From NCBI GenBank assembly GCA_958452935.1, contig CAUDVX010000005.1, forward strand, positions 1-64,000: DNA of 64,000 nucleotides, given 5' to 3'. The notes beneath the pieces were generated by a model. It saw only the letters and a program-made list of their open reading frames with translations, was not told the origin of the DNA and searched no databases. The position numbers were made by a program, and so were the translations under genes. This DNA is from an uncultured Collinsella sp. Its GTDB lineage: Bacteria; Actinomycetota; Coriobacteriia; Coriobacteriales; Coriobacteriaceae. This document shows, one piece after another, positions 29,006 through 38,415 of the stretch (within the stretch, counting starts at the first letter, position 1; every line of letters starts with the position of its first letter).

Positions 29006-30754
29006 ATGCCGTCTACCAGAAGCAGGCGAGAGGTCGACGCGCGCCGTAAGCGCGTGGGCGACGTCATCAAGGGCCGCTACAAGATTCTGTCGGTGATCGG
29101 CAAGGGCGGCATGAGCCGAGTCTACCTGGCCGCCGACCTGCAGCTCACCAACAAGCAGTGGGCTGTCAAAGAGGTCGACCGCAACGCGACCGATCCCACC
29201 GGCCGCCCCATCGAGCAGTCGCTGGCAAGCGAGGCCGAGCTGCTGTCCAAGCTCGATCACCCCAATATCGTCGACATCGTCGACATCGAGAAGACCGAGG
29301 ACTTCATCTACGTCATCATGGACCACGTCGAGGGTACGTCCCTGGCCGACGTGGTGCGCCGCGAGGGCCCGCAGTCCGAGGAGGACGTGCAAAAGTGGAT
29401 GCTGCAGGTGTGCGACGCCCTGGGCTACCTGCACCGTCAGGATCCGCCCATCGTCTACCGCGACATGAAGCCCTCCAACATCATGCTGCACCCCGATGGC
29501 TACATTAAGCTGATCGACCTGGGTGTTGCGCGCGAGTACAAGGACGAGGCCCGCAAGGACACCATCGCCTTTGGCACCACGGGCTACGCCGCGCCCGAGC
29601 AGTACGGCAAGGCCCAGACCGACGCCCGTACCGATATCTACGGCATCGGCGCCACCATGTGGCACCTGCTGGTGGGCGAGGCGCCTCCGGTCGAGTTCCC
29701 GCTGCCCAACGTTCACACCAAGAACGAGAACGTGGGCGAGGGCTTTGCCGACGTCATCATTCCCAAGTGCTGCGAGCTCGAGCGTGCCCGCCGCTACCAG
29801 GACTGCGACGAGCTGGCTGCCGACCTGGAGATCTACAAGGAACTCACCCGCGAGTTTCGCGATAAGCAGGCCCGCAAGGTCAAGACCTTCTTTGGATGTG
29901 TCATCGCGTGCGTGGTGTGCCTGGTCGTGGGCATTGGCAGCATGGCGCTGCGCGAGTCCACGATTACCGAGAAGTTCGACTACCAGATGAAGCTCGGCCG
30001 CGACCAGACCCAGTCGGCTCCCGAGAAGGCCGAGCAAGCCTACCTCGCCGCCATTGGCTATCGTCCGGGCGACGTCGAGGGCTACGAGGGCCTCATCGAT
30101 GCCTACAAGGCCGACGGCACCTTCACCACCAAGGAGAAGGCGCAGCTCGACGACGTGTACCAGCAGAACCTGACCGAGCTCGAGAATTCGAGCAGGTTCT
30201 CGGAGCTGTCTTACGAGATGGGACGTCTGTACTGGTACTTCTACTCCTATGGCGGCAGCAAGGACGACGAGGACGCCAACCGCACCACGCGCATCAAGGC
30301 GTCTGACGAGTACTTTAAGAATGCCGCGGAGGATCCGTCGTTCGAGAACCGCGACAAGGCCAAGATCTACAACGGCATTGCGCAGTTCACGACCAAGATC
30401 GCCATCGCGGTCAAGACCGACGACGATTCCGACTCTATGTACAAGGAGTACTGGGGCAACCTGGAGGACCTGGCCGACGAGATCGCCAGCGAGTCCAACG
30501 AGACGGTGCGCCTGGACAGCTACGCGCTGATCTCCAACGCCATGGAGACCTACATGGATAAGTTCAAGGCCGCCGGTATTAAGAAGTCGCAGGCCGAGAA
30601 GCTCTACAAGAAGGTCGATTCGGGTCTTAAGTCCGTCTCGCCCAAGGATGACGATGCCGAGCAGCGTCGCGACGAGACCATCCAGCGCCTGGAGAACGAG
30701 GTCCAGCGCAAGATCACCACGGTGTATTCCAACGCCGTCGTCGCCGAGGATTAA
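29006..30754 (+). CDS. PknB-type membrane Ser/Thr protein kinase
   Basis: 582 residues. The kinase domain (about 22-280) has GKGGMSRVY, WAVKEVD, YRDMKPSNI (Asp153), DLG in the DFG position, and TTGYAAPEQYG. One membrane helix follows near residue 295 (FFGCVIACVVCLVVGIGSM). The outer 265 residues are helical, probably TPR-like, with no PASTA domains, so the signal sensed differs from classical PknB. Start ATG 29006 follows GGGAGG in the end of the phosphatase gene. It is likely the central kinase of the operon. Confidence 0.95.
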   Translation: MPSTRSRREVDARRKRVGDVIKGRYKILSVIGKGGMSRVYLAADLQLTNKQWAVKEVDRNATDPTGRPIEQSLASEAELLSKLDHPNIVDIVDIEKTEDFIYVIMDHVEGTSLADVVRREGPQSEEDVQKWMLQVCDALGYLHRQDPPIVYRDMKPSNIMLHPDGYIKLIDLGVAREYKDEARKDTIAFGTTGYAAPEQYGKAQTDARTDIYGIGATMWHLLVGEAPPVEFPLPNVHTKNENVGEGFADVIIPKCCELERARRYQDCDELAADLEIYKELTREFRDKQARKVKTFFGCVIACVVCLVVGIGSMALRESTITEKFDYQMKLGRDQTQSAPEKAEQAYLAAIGYRPGDVEGYEGLIDAYKADGTFTTKEKAQLDDVYQQNLTELENSSRFSELSYEMGRLYWYFYSYGGSKDDEDANRTTRIKASDEYFKNAAEDPSFENRDKAKIYNGIAQFTTKIAIAVKTDDDSDSMYKEYWGNLEDLADEIASESNETVRLDSYALISNAMETYMDKFKAAGIKKSQAEKLYKKVDSGLKSVSPKDDDAEQRRDETIQRLENEVQRKITTVYSNAVVAED

Positions 30755-30766
30755 GGAGGGGCGAAC

Positions 30767-31676
30767 ATGGAAAACGTTTACTTTTACGTAGAGATCGCCG
30801 CGTTTGTTCTCGCGGCCGTGCTCGCCGTCGCCGCGGTGGTTGTGTTTGTGAAGATGGATGTCATCAACGCCATCCGCTTCCTCCAGGGCAAGCGCGTGCC
30901 TACGTCTGTCTGGCGAAGGCACACGCCGTCGTACGACGCGCGGCTCGCGCGGTGCCGGTGCTAAAAAGTCCGGTAACCCCGCCCGCTCCGTGCTGGGTGG
31001 CCCCGAGGGCGACGACCGCGTGACCGACATTGCGCATGAGGGCCCCGAGGGCGACGACAACCTGACCACGGTGGTCGCGCCCATCAGCGACGAGCCCGCA
31101 TCGGCCCATCACGCCAAGGCGCACGCCGCCACGGTGGAGAAACCCGTCCGTGACGAGAACGACGACGAGGGCTTTGCCGGCAGCGAGACCCCGACCGAGG
31201 TGCTGACCGAGGACGATCTTGACACCGAGCGTCCGACCGGCGTGCTCGTGGAGGACGAGGAAGATTCCGAGCGCCCGACCGGCGTTTTGGTTGAGGACGA
31301 AGAAGATTCCGAGCGACCGACCGGCGTCCTTACCGAGGACGAAGAGGATTCCGAACGTCCGACGGGTGTCCTGGTCGAGGACGACGAAGAGTCCGAGCGT
31401 TCTACGGGCCTGCTCGTGGAGGAAGACGAGGAGTCCGAGCGCGAGACGGGCCTGCTCGACGAGACCGACGAGGACTCCGAGCAGGAGACCGGTCTGCTCG
31501 ACGAGGGCGCCGAGGCGTCCGAATCCGAGACTGACGTACTCAGCAGCGGCGATGTTTATGAAAACATCGGTGCCGATGGTGTTGCTCAACACGAGGATGA
31601 CGGATTCCGCTTCATACTCAAACAGAATGTGATCGTAGTTCATACCGACGAGTCTCTCGATCGGGTCTGCAACTAG
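30767..31676 (+). pseudogene. single-pass membrane protein with acidic Thr-Gly-Val-Leu repeats, frameshifted
   Basis: An intact start (AAGGAGGGG, ATG 30767) opens a frame with one membrane helix (FVLAAVLAVAAVVVFVK) that stops at 30964. The following 700 nt code in the +1 frame up to 31676 for an acidic tail. That frame has no ribosome site of its own, and its first codons are low-quality, so one protein with a shift between about 30890 and 30960 is most likely. No homopolymer marks the place. The tail holds nine motifs of the type ERPTGVLVED at 13-residue intervals. The next gene starts 17 nt later. True mutation and assembly error cannot be told apart. Confidence 0.7.
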
Positions 31677-31693
31677 GGAAGGAAAATCGAACG

Positions 31694-34600
31694 ATGTCTG
31701 TGTTTGATAAACTCAAGGCGTACTCACGCAAGCCTGCTGCCGTGATCCTCGCCACCGTGATGGCCACCTCGACCATCCCCACCACCCCGATCGCCCAGGC
31801 CGTGACCGCCGCGTATGCGGAGAGCGCGACGGCCGAGCCGGCGAAGGGTGCCGAGACGTCGAATAAGGGTGAGGTGTACGGTAGGTTCGATAAGGTGAAC
31901 ACCGTATCGCTTGGTTTTGACGCTCATCCCGCCAAGGGAACTGACGGAACGGCTTCCTGCTCCATCTCCAAAAAGGATCTTACCGAGTGGCTCGTTGGCA
32001 AGCTTAAGACTGAGGTACTGCACGATAAGACGGGCAGCTACGATGCCATCCTCAACGATGCAAAAGCAAAAGCAGAGGCAGCACATCCTGGCGCTTCGAT
32101 CACCGATATCATGATTACGGACATTTCTGATGCGGTTGCGGGAAATCCGACTTCTGACAACGCGGGTGTTGCCGTTGAGATGAAGGACGGAAATCTCACC
32201 ATCACCTCTAAAACCGCATGCAGTGCAAAGGTTAACGTCCCTGTTGCTTCGGTGAAGTATAAGTTTACCTACTTCTATACCGATCAACCTTCCGAGGGCT
32301 CTAAAGAGGATAGCGGTACCGGCGAGTCGACTGGGGCGGAAGATGCCGGCTCGACGACCAAAGAGGAGAACAAGAAGGCTCAGCAGAAGGTGCCCACTCC
32401 TGTTCCCAACCAAGAGGGGGAGTATGCTCCCGTTGACGCAAAGAGCTACATTCTTGATGTAAATTCATCTGATATCTGGGCGAATGTTGTAGACAACCTG
32501 TCTGACAAGGCCATTGAGGGGCTTGTCTACAAGGGCGAGGATAAGTCCGTTTCCTTTGCTACCGGCGCTGTGGCTTCTGGCCTGGTACCCGAGCCTTTGA
32601 AAGATTATCAGGATTCGGATAAGTGCTTTACCGCCAAGGTCGATGCAGATACCTATACGGTAACCGTTAGCCCCGTCAAGGCCTCGAAGCATACCGACCC
32701 CGTGAGTTTTGATGTCAATTGGCTCTATCCTGACAACACTATCGCTAAGACCACGAAGGTCACCGTGCAGCCTGTCGCGAGGGCGACGGTCAAACTTAAG
32801 CTGAATGATAGCTACGACGCCCGTATCCAAGAGAAACAGCAGGAATTCGTCAAAAATAGCGCCAACAAGGCCGTGAAAGACGAGATTAAAAAGCAGTACG
32901 GCGATGATGTTAAGGTCGATTACTTTAGCGGTGTCACCTTTGATGGATTGACGGTTGCGGGTGGCAGCATCCCGACTACCTTCTACGAGGCTGAAGGCGT
33001 CAAGGACGATGCTTACTCGAATTATCAAATTGAGGTCCCCGAGACGGTGACAATTTCCACTGTTGTTAAAGAAGAGGCATGGGCTACAACTGGCATTATT
33101 GCGTATGCCGATAATGGCGGAAATAATAAAGAGATGACTTCCAAGCAGTACAAGGAGATTCCGACTTACTGGTTAAATGGTACCGGCAAGGATGAAAAGA
33201 TTGCTCCGGTTACATTCGGCTGGAAAGATCACATGCTTACGACGGCTGATGATCCTACTGCAATTACTTCCGAAGAGCTAAGTAAAAACAAGAACGAAAA
33301 GGTCGATCCGGGCAACACGGCTATCGACGGCGATCACGGCGGTATCCATCTTTACTCAATTGATGCGGATGGCGTGATTACCCAGACGAGCGACCTTGCT
33401 TATCGTCGAGACACTGTTGCTCCCGTGCTGAAGACCTCCGCCTTGATTTCTAACTTTAATGCGCGCAACGAGAAAACCCATGACAATCTGACAAACGATT
33501 CCAAGTTTGTTACTAAAAAACTGGGGCTTACGGTTGACGTGTTCGATCCGAATGGAGATAACGGTTCAGGCCTTTCGGGCACTCCGGAAATCTCATATGT
33601 GTACGGCAAAAATGCCAAATCAAGTGGAAGCGAGAACTCGGGCTCTGGTAATCCTGTCGGTAAGCCGAATGGCAACCTCTTTACCTACGATCTTTCGAGC
33701 AACGCTTCCGATCAAAAGGTGTATGCCAAGAACATTAAGGTGAAGACATCCGATGTTGCTGGCAACAAAATGGAGAAGGCTGTTACTCAGGCCGATTCTG
33801 ATGCCAAGATTGCTGATATCGAATTAATCCAGAACGCTTCGGCGCCAACGATTACTTCTGGTTTTGATAATAACAACGTCCAGCGCGAGGCCAATGGCCG
33901 AGGCTATTACAACGCTAACCGTACTTTTACTATTTCTGTGACGGATCCCTTCGGTGACTACGTGCAGAAATACGATCGCGATCAGGTTATTACCACGATT
34001 ACCGACGGCAACGACACCTTTAATGTCACCGCAGGTGATCTCAGGGATGCGGGTAACGACACTTGGACGTTCTCCTACACCTTCGGTGCTAAGGGCGATG
34101 CGGACTGCAAGGTTTCTGCGGTCAGCTACGCAAATCTTGCTGGCACCCCGGCAGCCTCTACGTTCTCTGGCGATACCTTCACCATCGATAAGACTGCTCC
34201 TAAGCTGAACGTGTCCTGGAACACCGAGGCCGCTCAGAACGGTAAGTATTACAACGCTGCTCGTACGGCTACCATTACGGTTGAGGAGCACAACTTCGAT
34301 CCGAACCTGTTCAAGATCGAGGCTCCCGTCTCTGCCGGCAACGGTGACGAGGCTACTCCTGCCCAGATCGGTGGCTGGTCCAGCAACGGCGATACCCACA
34401 CCGCTACGGTGACCTTCCCGGGCCAGGGCGTCTACACGCTCTCCGTCTCCGGTGAGGACCTGGCTTCCAACAAGTCCGAGTCCTACACCTCGCCTGAGTT
34501 CGTGATCGACACCATCAAGCCCAAGATCGACATCCAGAATGTCGTCAACCGCACGGCCTACGCCGGTGAGGTCGCCCCGACCGCTGCCGTTCACGACACC

Positions 34601-35629
34601 AACCTTGCCGACGGCACCTCCATCGAGGTTTCCAAGATCAGCTACCCGCTGTCCAAGGACGATCCGAACCCCTATGCGGGCGCCGCAATCAACACCTCGG
34701 CTACCGACAAGTCTGTGAGCTACCTCAATCCGGCCAAGACCAAGGGCAACGACGGCGTCTACACGCTGACCGTTCAGGCCGTCGACCTGGCCGGCAACAC
34801 CGAGTCCGAGGCTGTCACCTGGTCGGTCAACCGCTTTGGTTCGACCTACGTCATCTCCGATAACACCGGCAAGATGCTCGACCAGTACCTCAAGAGCGCC
34901 AAGACCACCGATGTTAAGGTGACCGAGATTAACCCGTCCGGCCTTGATGACAACAAGACCTCCGTCGAGCTGACCCGCGACACCAAGAACACCACGCTCA
35001 AGAGCGGTGACAACTACACCACCGATTCCGACACGTCGAGCGGCTGGAGCGAGTACAACTACACCGTCAGCAAGTCCAACTACGACAAGGACGGCGCTTA
35101 CCGCGTGCTGTTCCACAGCGAGGACGCCGCTGGCAATTCCTCCGAGAACACCATGGAGGGCAAGAACGCCAAGAAGTCCGGCGCTGCGGCTGAGATCAAC
35201 TTCGCCGTTGACGACACCGCGCCCATCGCTTCCTTCGTTGACCTTGCTTCCAACGGCAAGTACGAGGAGTCCTCGCACAAGGCCAAGGTGAGCTTCGAGG
35301 ACAACCTCAAGCTTTCGAAGGCTCAGATCAAGGTGAACGGCAAGACCGTGGCTACCTTCACGGCCGACCAGCTCGAGAAGAGCCCGATCCGCGAGTTCAC
35401 GCTCGACGGCAGCTCCTCTAAGCAGGACGTCACCGTTGTCGCTTGGGATGCCGCGGGCAACAAGTCCAAGGAGCTTAAGGCTACGGGCGTGCTCGTTACC
35501 AACGACTCCTTCGTTCTGTGGATGAACAACCTGCCGCTTATGGTTGGCACCATCGTCGCGATCGTTGTCGTCGCTGGCGGTATCTACATGGTCGTCGCCA
35601 AGAAGCGCAAGGAGAACGAGGAGAAGTAA
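31694..35629 (+). CDS. large Ig-like surface protein with C-terminal membrane anchor
   Basis: 1311 residues. It has an N-terminal signal-like segment (AAVILATVMATSTIPTTPIAQA) and a C-terminal helix with a basic tail (LMVGTIVAIVVVAGGIYMVV, then KKRKENEEK). Between them are repeated bacterial Ig-like units, each opened by phrases such as DTVAPVLKT, KTAPKLNVSW, DTIKPKIDIQ and DDTAPIASFVD. No LPXTG motif is seen, so it is membrane-anchored. Codon use changes: the first 2.4 kb is relatively AT-rich, while about 34200-35629 uses GC-rich codons like its neighbours. This suggests a mosaic or exchanged outer part. GGAAGG precedes ATG 31694. Confidence 0.9.
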   Translation: MSVFDKLKAYSRKPAAVILATVMATSTIPTTPIAQAVTAAYAESATAEPAKGAETSNKGEVYGRFDKVNTVSLGFDAHPAKGTDGTASCSISKKDLTEWLVGKLKTEVLHDKTGSYDAILNDAKAKAEAAHPGASITDIMITDISDAVAGNPTSDNAGVAVEMKDGNLTITSKTACSAKVNVPVASVKYKFTYFYTDQPSEGSKEDSGTGESTGAEDAGSTTKEENKKAQQKVPTPVPNQEGEYAPVDAKSYILDVNSSDIWANVVDNLSDKAIEGLVYKGEDKSVSFATGAVASGLVPEPLKDYQDSDKCFTAKVDADTYTVTVSPVKASKHTDPVSFDVNWLYPDNTIAKTTKVTVQPVARATVKLKLNDSYDARIQEKQQEFVKNSANKAVKDEIKKQYGDDVKVDYFSGVTFDGLTVAGGSIPTTFYEAEGVKDDAYSNYQIEVPETVTISTVVKEEAWATTGIIAYADNGGNNKEMTSKQYKEIPTYWLNGTGKDEKIAPVTFGWKDHMLTTADDPTAITSEELSKNKNEKVDPGNTAIDGDHGGIHLYSIDADGVITQTSDLAYRRDTVAPVLKTSALISNFNARNEKTHDNLTNDSKFVTKKLGLTVDVFDPNGDNGSGLSGTPEISYVYGKNAKSSGSENSGSGNPVGKPNGNLFTYDLSSNASDQKVYAKNIKVKTSDVAGNKMEKAVTQADSDAKIADIELIQNASAPTITSGFDNNNVQREANGRGYYNANRTFTISVTDPFGDYVQKYDRDQVITTITDGNDTFNVTAGDLRDAGNDTWTFSYTFGAKGDADCKVSAVSYANLAGTPAASTFSGDTFTIDKTAPKLNVSWNTEAAQNGKYYNAARTATITVEEHNFDPNLFKIEAPVSAGNGDEATPAQIGGWSSNGDTHTATVTFPGQGVYTLSVSGEDLASNKSESYTSPEFVIDTIKPKIDIQNVVNRTAYAGEVAPTAAVHDTNLADGTSIEVSKISYPLSKDDPNPYAGAAINTSATDKSVSYLNPAKTKGNDGVYTLTVQAVDLAGNTESEAVTWSVNRFGSTYVISDNTGKMLDQYLKSAKTTDVKVTEINPSGLDDNKTSVELTRDTKNTTLKSGDNYTTDSDTSSGWSEYNYTVSKSNYDKDGAYRVLFHSEDAAGNSSENTMEGKNAKKSGAAAEINFAVDDTAPIASFVDLASNGKYEESSHKAKVSFEDNLKLSKAQIKVNGKTVATFTADQLEKSPIREFTLDGSSSKQDVTVVAWDAAGNKSKELKATGVLVTNDSFVLWMNNLPLMVGTIVAIVVVAGGIYMVVAKKRKENEEK

Positions 35630-35666
35630 GCTCTTCGCAAGACGCTTGTGCATCTGTGAGCTTTAC

Positions 35667-35704
35667 GGCGCCTTGCCCCACTGCTGGGCGGGGCGCCATT
35701 TTTG
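35667..35704 (+). terminator. terminator-like hairpin inside the operon
   Basis: GGCGCCTTGCCC (35667-35678) pairs with GGGCGGGGCGCC (35686-35697), allowing two G-T pairs, and is followed by five T. Only 19 nt separate it from the next ATG, which leaves no room for a promoter. It probably attenuates rather than ends transcription. Confidence 0.7.
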
Positions 35705-35722
35705 TTAGGAAAGGATTGATCG

Positions 35723-37303
35723 ATGAGTTCCAAACAGGCACTGTGCCCGTTTTGCGGACAGCCGGTCGATGAGGGAATGCGTTGCTGCCCGTTTTGCGGG
35801 GCGCCGCTGAGTGCGGGCGAGGATGCTGTGGTGGATGTTGGGTCGCACGCTGCCGGCACTGACGGGGCTGCCGATGTTGCCACGCATGCTACTGAGCCGG
35901 TCGCCGAGTCGGCCGCGAAGAAGCCTGGCCGTCGGTTTGCGAAGACTTCCGCGCCGACCGCAAACCCTGCCGCACAGAATCCGATGGGGGAGGACGCGCT
36001 GTTCTCGCTCGATAACCTCGATGGTGATGCGGGGGTCAACCCCAATGCCTCTGTTGGTAAGGACGCTGCGATCCCGCGCATGACGCCTCATCTGGATAAC
36101 GCGCGCGCCGCGGTCCGCAAGCCGCTGGCGAAAAAGATCGCGATTGCCGTGGCTGCCGTGCTGGTTGTTGCGGTGGTCGTGGGCGTTGGCGTGGCTTGGA
36201 AGGGCGATCAGGATCTTAAGCACGAGGCGCAGCAGGTCTCGGCCCAAAAGAAGAAGTCCGAAAGCAAGCTCGACCTTATGGGCGGCGACCGCAAAATTAA
36301 GGCGCAAGCCAAGGCGGGCCTGGGCGGCGATGCGATGGTGTGCGACGGCTCGTATCTGTATTGGTCGGATGGCTCGCATATCCTGGCACGTAAGGCTTCG
36401 GGCACCAAAGCCGTTGATTCGACTGTGCTCACCAAGACCACCGCGAAGCACCTGAACGTTTACGACGGCGATCTGTATTATGCGGATGGTGCCAGCGTCA
36501 TGAAGATTGAGGACGTTGCCGAGTGCGCCAAGCAGGCGGGCGGCAAGGACAAGTCCAAGGTCAAGGTCAAGACGGTGGCGACACTCGAGGGCGATGTTGA
36601 GGGGCTTGTCGTGCGCGATGGTACCGCCGTTGCCATGACGCTCAAGGACGGCAAGGCCTGTGTGTGGCGTCTCGACAAGGACGCGGCACACCTGGTGGCC
36701 GCCCAGCCGGCATCGAGCGCCTGGCTGTTTGCCGATGACGCCCATTGCGATGTGGTGGTTGCCACCGATACGGGTTGGACCGTATGCGAGGCGACGCTTG
36801 CCGACGTTTCGTCTGCTGCGGAGATTACGCTTGAGCAGGAGAATGCCGAGGCTGAGGCGGAGCATCCGCAAGAGACGCACGGTCCCTTTGGTTCGTACGT
36901 TGCCGGCTCCGAGCAGCTCAAGAATGCCTTCTTTGGCGAGGGCACGCTCTATGCCGTGCTGACGGGCACCGATGGGCACACCACGCTTTCGCGCTGCACC
37001 CAGGGCGGTACGTTTAGCTCGTTTGACGCCTATGCCGATGCGGGTCTCCTGTGGGCCAATAGCCACGGTTGCGCGCTCGTGCTCTCGGGAGGCGAGCTCG
37101 GTTGGATCGATGCGAGCTCGGGCCTTTCGAGTGACTACGACAAGGTTGCCGACAAGGCCGGACTCGACCTCGATCCTTCAACCTCGGCGTTGTGGCTCAA
37201 CGGCACGACGCTCTTTGTGGCAGATAATAGTGGCAAGTCTTCTACGCTTTGGGCGCTCGACACCTCGGCCGAGAACCCCAAGCTCGTCAAGATCGCACAA
37301 TAA
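35723..37303 (+). CDS. zinc-ribbon membrane protein with beta-propeller-like outer domain
   Basis: 526 residues. A zinc ribbon (CPFCG...CPFCG, residues 8-26), an Ala-rich linker and one membrane helix (AIAVAAVLVVAVVVGVGVAW, about 140-160) precede a large outer domain. That domain shows repeated strands such as GSYLYWSDGSHIL and GDLYYADGASVM, typical of a beta-propeller of the DUF5050 kind. AGGAAAGG precedes ATG 35723. It lies directly after the hairpin at 35667-35704, so its expression depends on read-through from the surface-protein gene. Confidence 0.87.
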   Translation: MSSKQALCPFCGQPVDEGMRCCPFCGAPLSAGEDAVVDVGSHAAGTDGAADVATHATEPVAESAAKKPGRRFAKTSAPTANPAAQNPMGEDALFSLDNLDGDAGVNPNASVGKDAAIPRMTPHLDNARAAVRKPLAKKIAIAVAAVLVVAVVVGVGVAWKGDQDLKHEAQQVSAQKKKSESKLDLMGGDRKIKAQAKAGLGGDAMVCDGSYLYWSDGSHILARKASGTKAVDSTVLTKTTAKHLNVYDGDLYYADGASVMKIEDVAECAKQAGGKDKSKVKVKTVATLEGDVEGLVVRDGTAVAMTLKDGKACVWRLDKDAAHLVAAQPASSAWLFADDAHCDVVVATDTGWTVCEATLADVSSAAEITLEQENAEAEAEHPQETHGPFGSYVAGSEQLKNAFFGEGTLYAVLTGTDGHTTLSRCTQGGTFSSFDAYADAGLLWANSHGCALVLSGGELGWIDASSGLSSDYDKVADKAGLDLDPSTSALWLNGTTLFVADNSGKSSTLWALDTSAENPKLVKIAQ

Positions 37304-37330
37304 GGCGCCCGGCGCCGGAAAGGACCCATC

Positions 37331-38236
37331 ATGTTTTGTGGTCACTGCGGATACAACAACCCCAATACCAGCAAGTTTTGCTTAAAGTGCGGCTCTGAGC
37401 TTGCCAAGTACATGCCCGGTGGCGCCTCTGCCGCCGCCGCGGCCACGCTTCGTACTCCTGCTCAGCAGCAGCGCCCCGTGCAGGCGCCTGGTGCGCAGAC
37501 GGGCATGGGCGCTCAGCGCCCCGCTGCGGCTCCGATGCCGCAGACGGCTCGTCCTGGCGTGGCGCCTATGGCACAGCCCCAGATGCCGCAGGCTGGTCGT
37601 CCTGCTGCCGGTATGGCTCCTCAGCAGCCCGTGCAGCGTCCCGCCCGTACTTCGCACAACCGTCCGTCCAACATCCCGGATGCCGGCCCCGCCGTGCGTC
37701 CCGGCTCGCATCCTGCTGCTGCCCCTACGGCCGCTCCTGCCGGCGCCAACGGTAACGTGGTGATCCCCCGCGGCCCTGTGGCTGGCGCTAACCAGCCGGC
37801 TGCCGGCTACAACCAGCCCAATGCGGTCTACAACCGTCCCAGCACGGGCGTGACGGTGCTCGACGATCTCATGGCATCCTCGGATCATCCGTCGTCTTCG
37901 GAGCTGCCCCGCATCGCCTCCGATGTGCCGCGTTCTGCCTATGGTCCGCGTATGGCGCTGATCCGCGAGCGCGGAACCCGCTATGACATTACCGAGTTCC
38001 CTGCCACGGTGGGCAAGGGCTCGGCGGCAAATGTCCGCATCGAGGGCAACACGGCTATTTCGCGCGTACACTTGCTGGTGCGCTACACGGGCCAATGCTT
38101 TGCCGTGGAGGACAAGAACTCTACCAACGGCACGTGCATCAACGGTAACCGTCTGGAGCCCGGCGAGCTCGTCAAGCTCAAGAACGGCGATAAGCTCAAG
38201 ATGGGCAATGAGGTCTTTACGGTCGAGATTCGTTAA
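37331..38236 (+). CDS. zinc-ribbon and FHA protein with a TVLDD motif
   Basis: 301 residues, no membrane segment. An N-terminal ribbon (CGHCG...CLKCG), a Pro/Ala/Gln-rich linker of about 150 residues, a short conserved segment STGVTVLDDLM, and a C-terminal FHA domain (TVGKGSAANV, ISRVHLLV, NSTNGTCING). The layout of Thr motif plus FHA recalls GarA/OdhI, where the phosphorylated Thr binds the protein's own FHA domain; here that is inference. AAAGGA precedes ATG 37331, 27 nt after the previous gene. It ends the main operon, followed by the terminator at 38274. Confidence 0.9.
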   Translation: MFCGHCGYNNPNTSKFCLKCGSELAKYMPGGASAAAAATLRTPAQQQRPVQAPGAQTGMGAQRPAAAPMPQTARPGVAPMAQPQMPQAGRPAAGMAPQQPVQRPARTSHNRPSNIPDAGPAVRPGSHPAAAPTAAPAGANGNVVIPRGPVAGANQPAAGYNQPNAVYNRPSTGVTVLDDLMASSDHPSSSELPRIASDVPRSAYGPRMALIRERGTRYDITEFPATVGKGSAANVRIEGNTAISRVHLLVRYTGQCFAVEDKNSTNGTCINGNRLEPGELVKLKNGDKLKMGNEVFTVEIR

Positions 38237-38273
38237 CAGATAACGGTCTGTACCAGGCAAAACGTTGTAGACG

Positions 38274-38306
38274 AGCGACGGCAGGTAAAAACTTGCCGTC
38301 GCTTTC
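38274..38306 (+). terminator. rho-independent terminator ending the main operon
   Basis: AGCGACGGCAGGT (38274-38286) pairs with ACTTGCCGTCGCT (38291-38303), with one mismatch, then a short T run. It directly precedes palindrome site 4. Confidence 0.75.
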
Positions 38307-38308
38307 CA

Positions 38309-38320
38309 TGTTGCGCAACA
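38309..38320. promoter_or_regulatory. TGTTGCGCAACA palindrome, site 4
   Basis: Perfect palindrome ending 95 nt before the ATG at 38416. GATTCT (38343-38348), 22 nt downstream, is a possible -10 box. It starts only 3 nt after the preceding terminator. Confidence 0.7.
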
Positions 38321-38415
38321 ACTTTCGTGTTTTTGGACGGATGATTCTAACTGTCAAAGGTGAACGAGCGGACGCGGTATCGAGCCCGGCCGCTCCCTTA
38401 AGAAAGGGGAATGTT

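Noticed and set aside
26534..31084. Long minus-strand frames (737 and 768 codons) opposite the FHA, phosphatase and kinase genes
   Set aside because: They run opposite well-supported genes with complete motifs. Long antisense frames are common at this GC content.
31580..31591. TGTTGCTCAACA as an eighth regulatory palindrome before the surface-protein gene
   Set aside because: It has a mismatch in the centre, lies inside coding sequence of the repeat protein, and the downstream gene is already within the operon.
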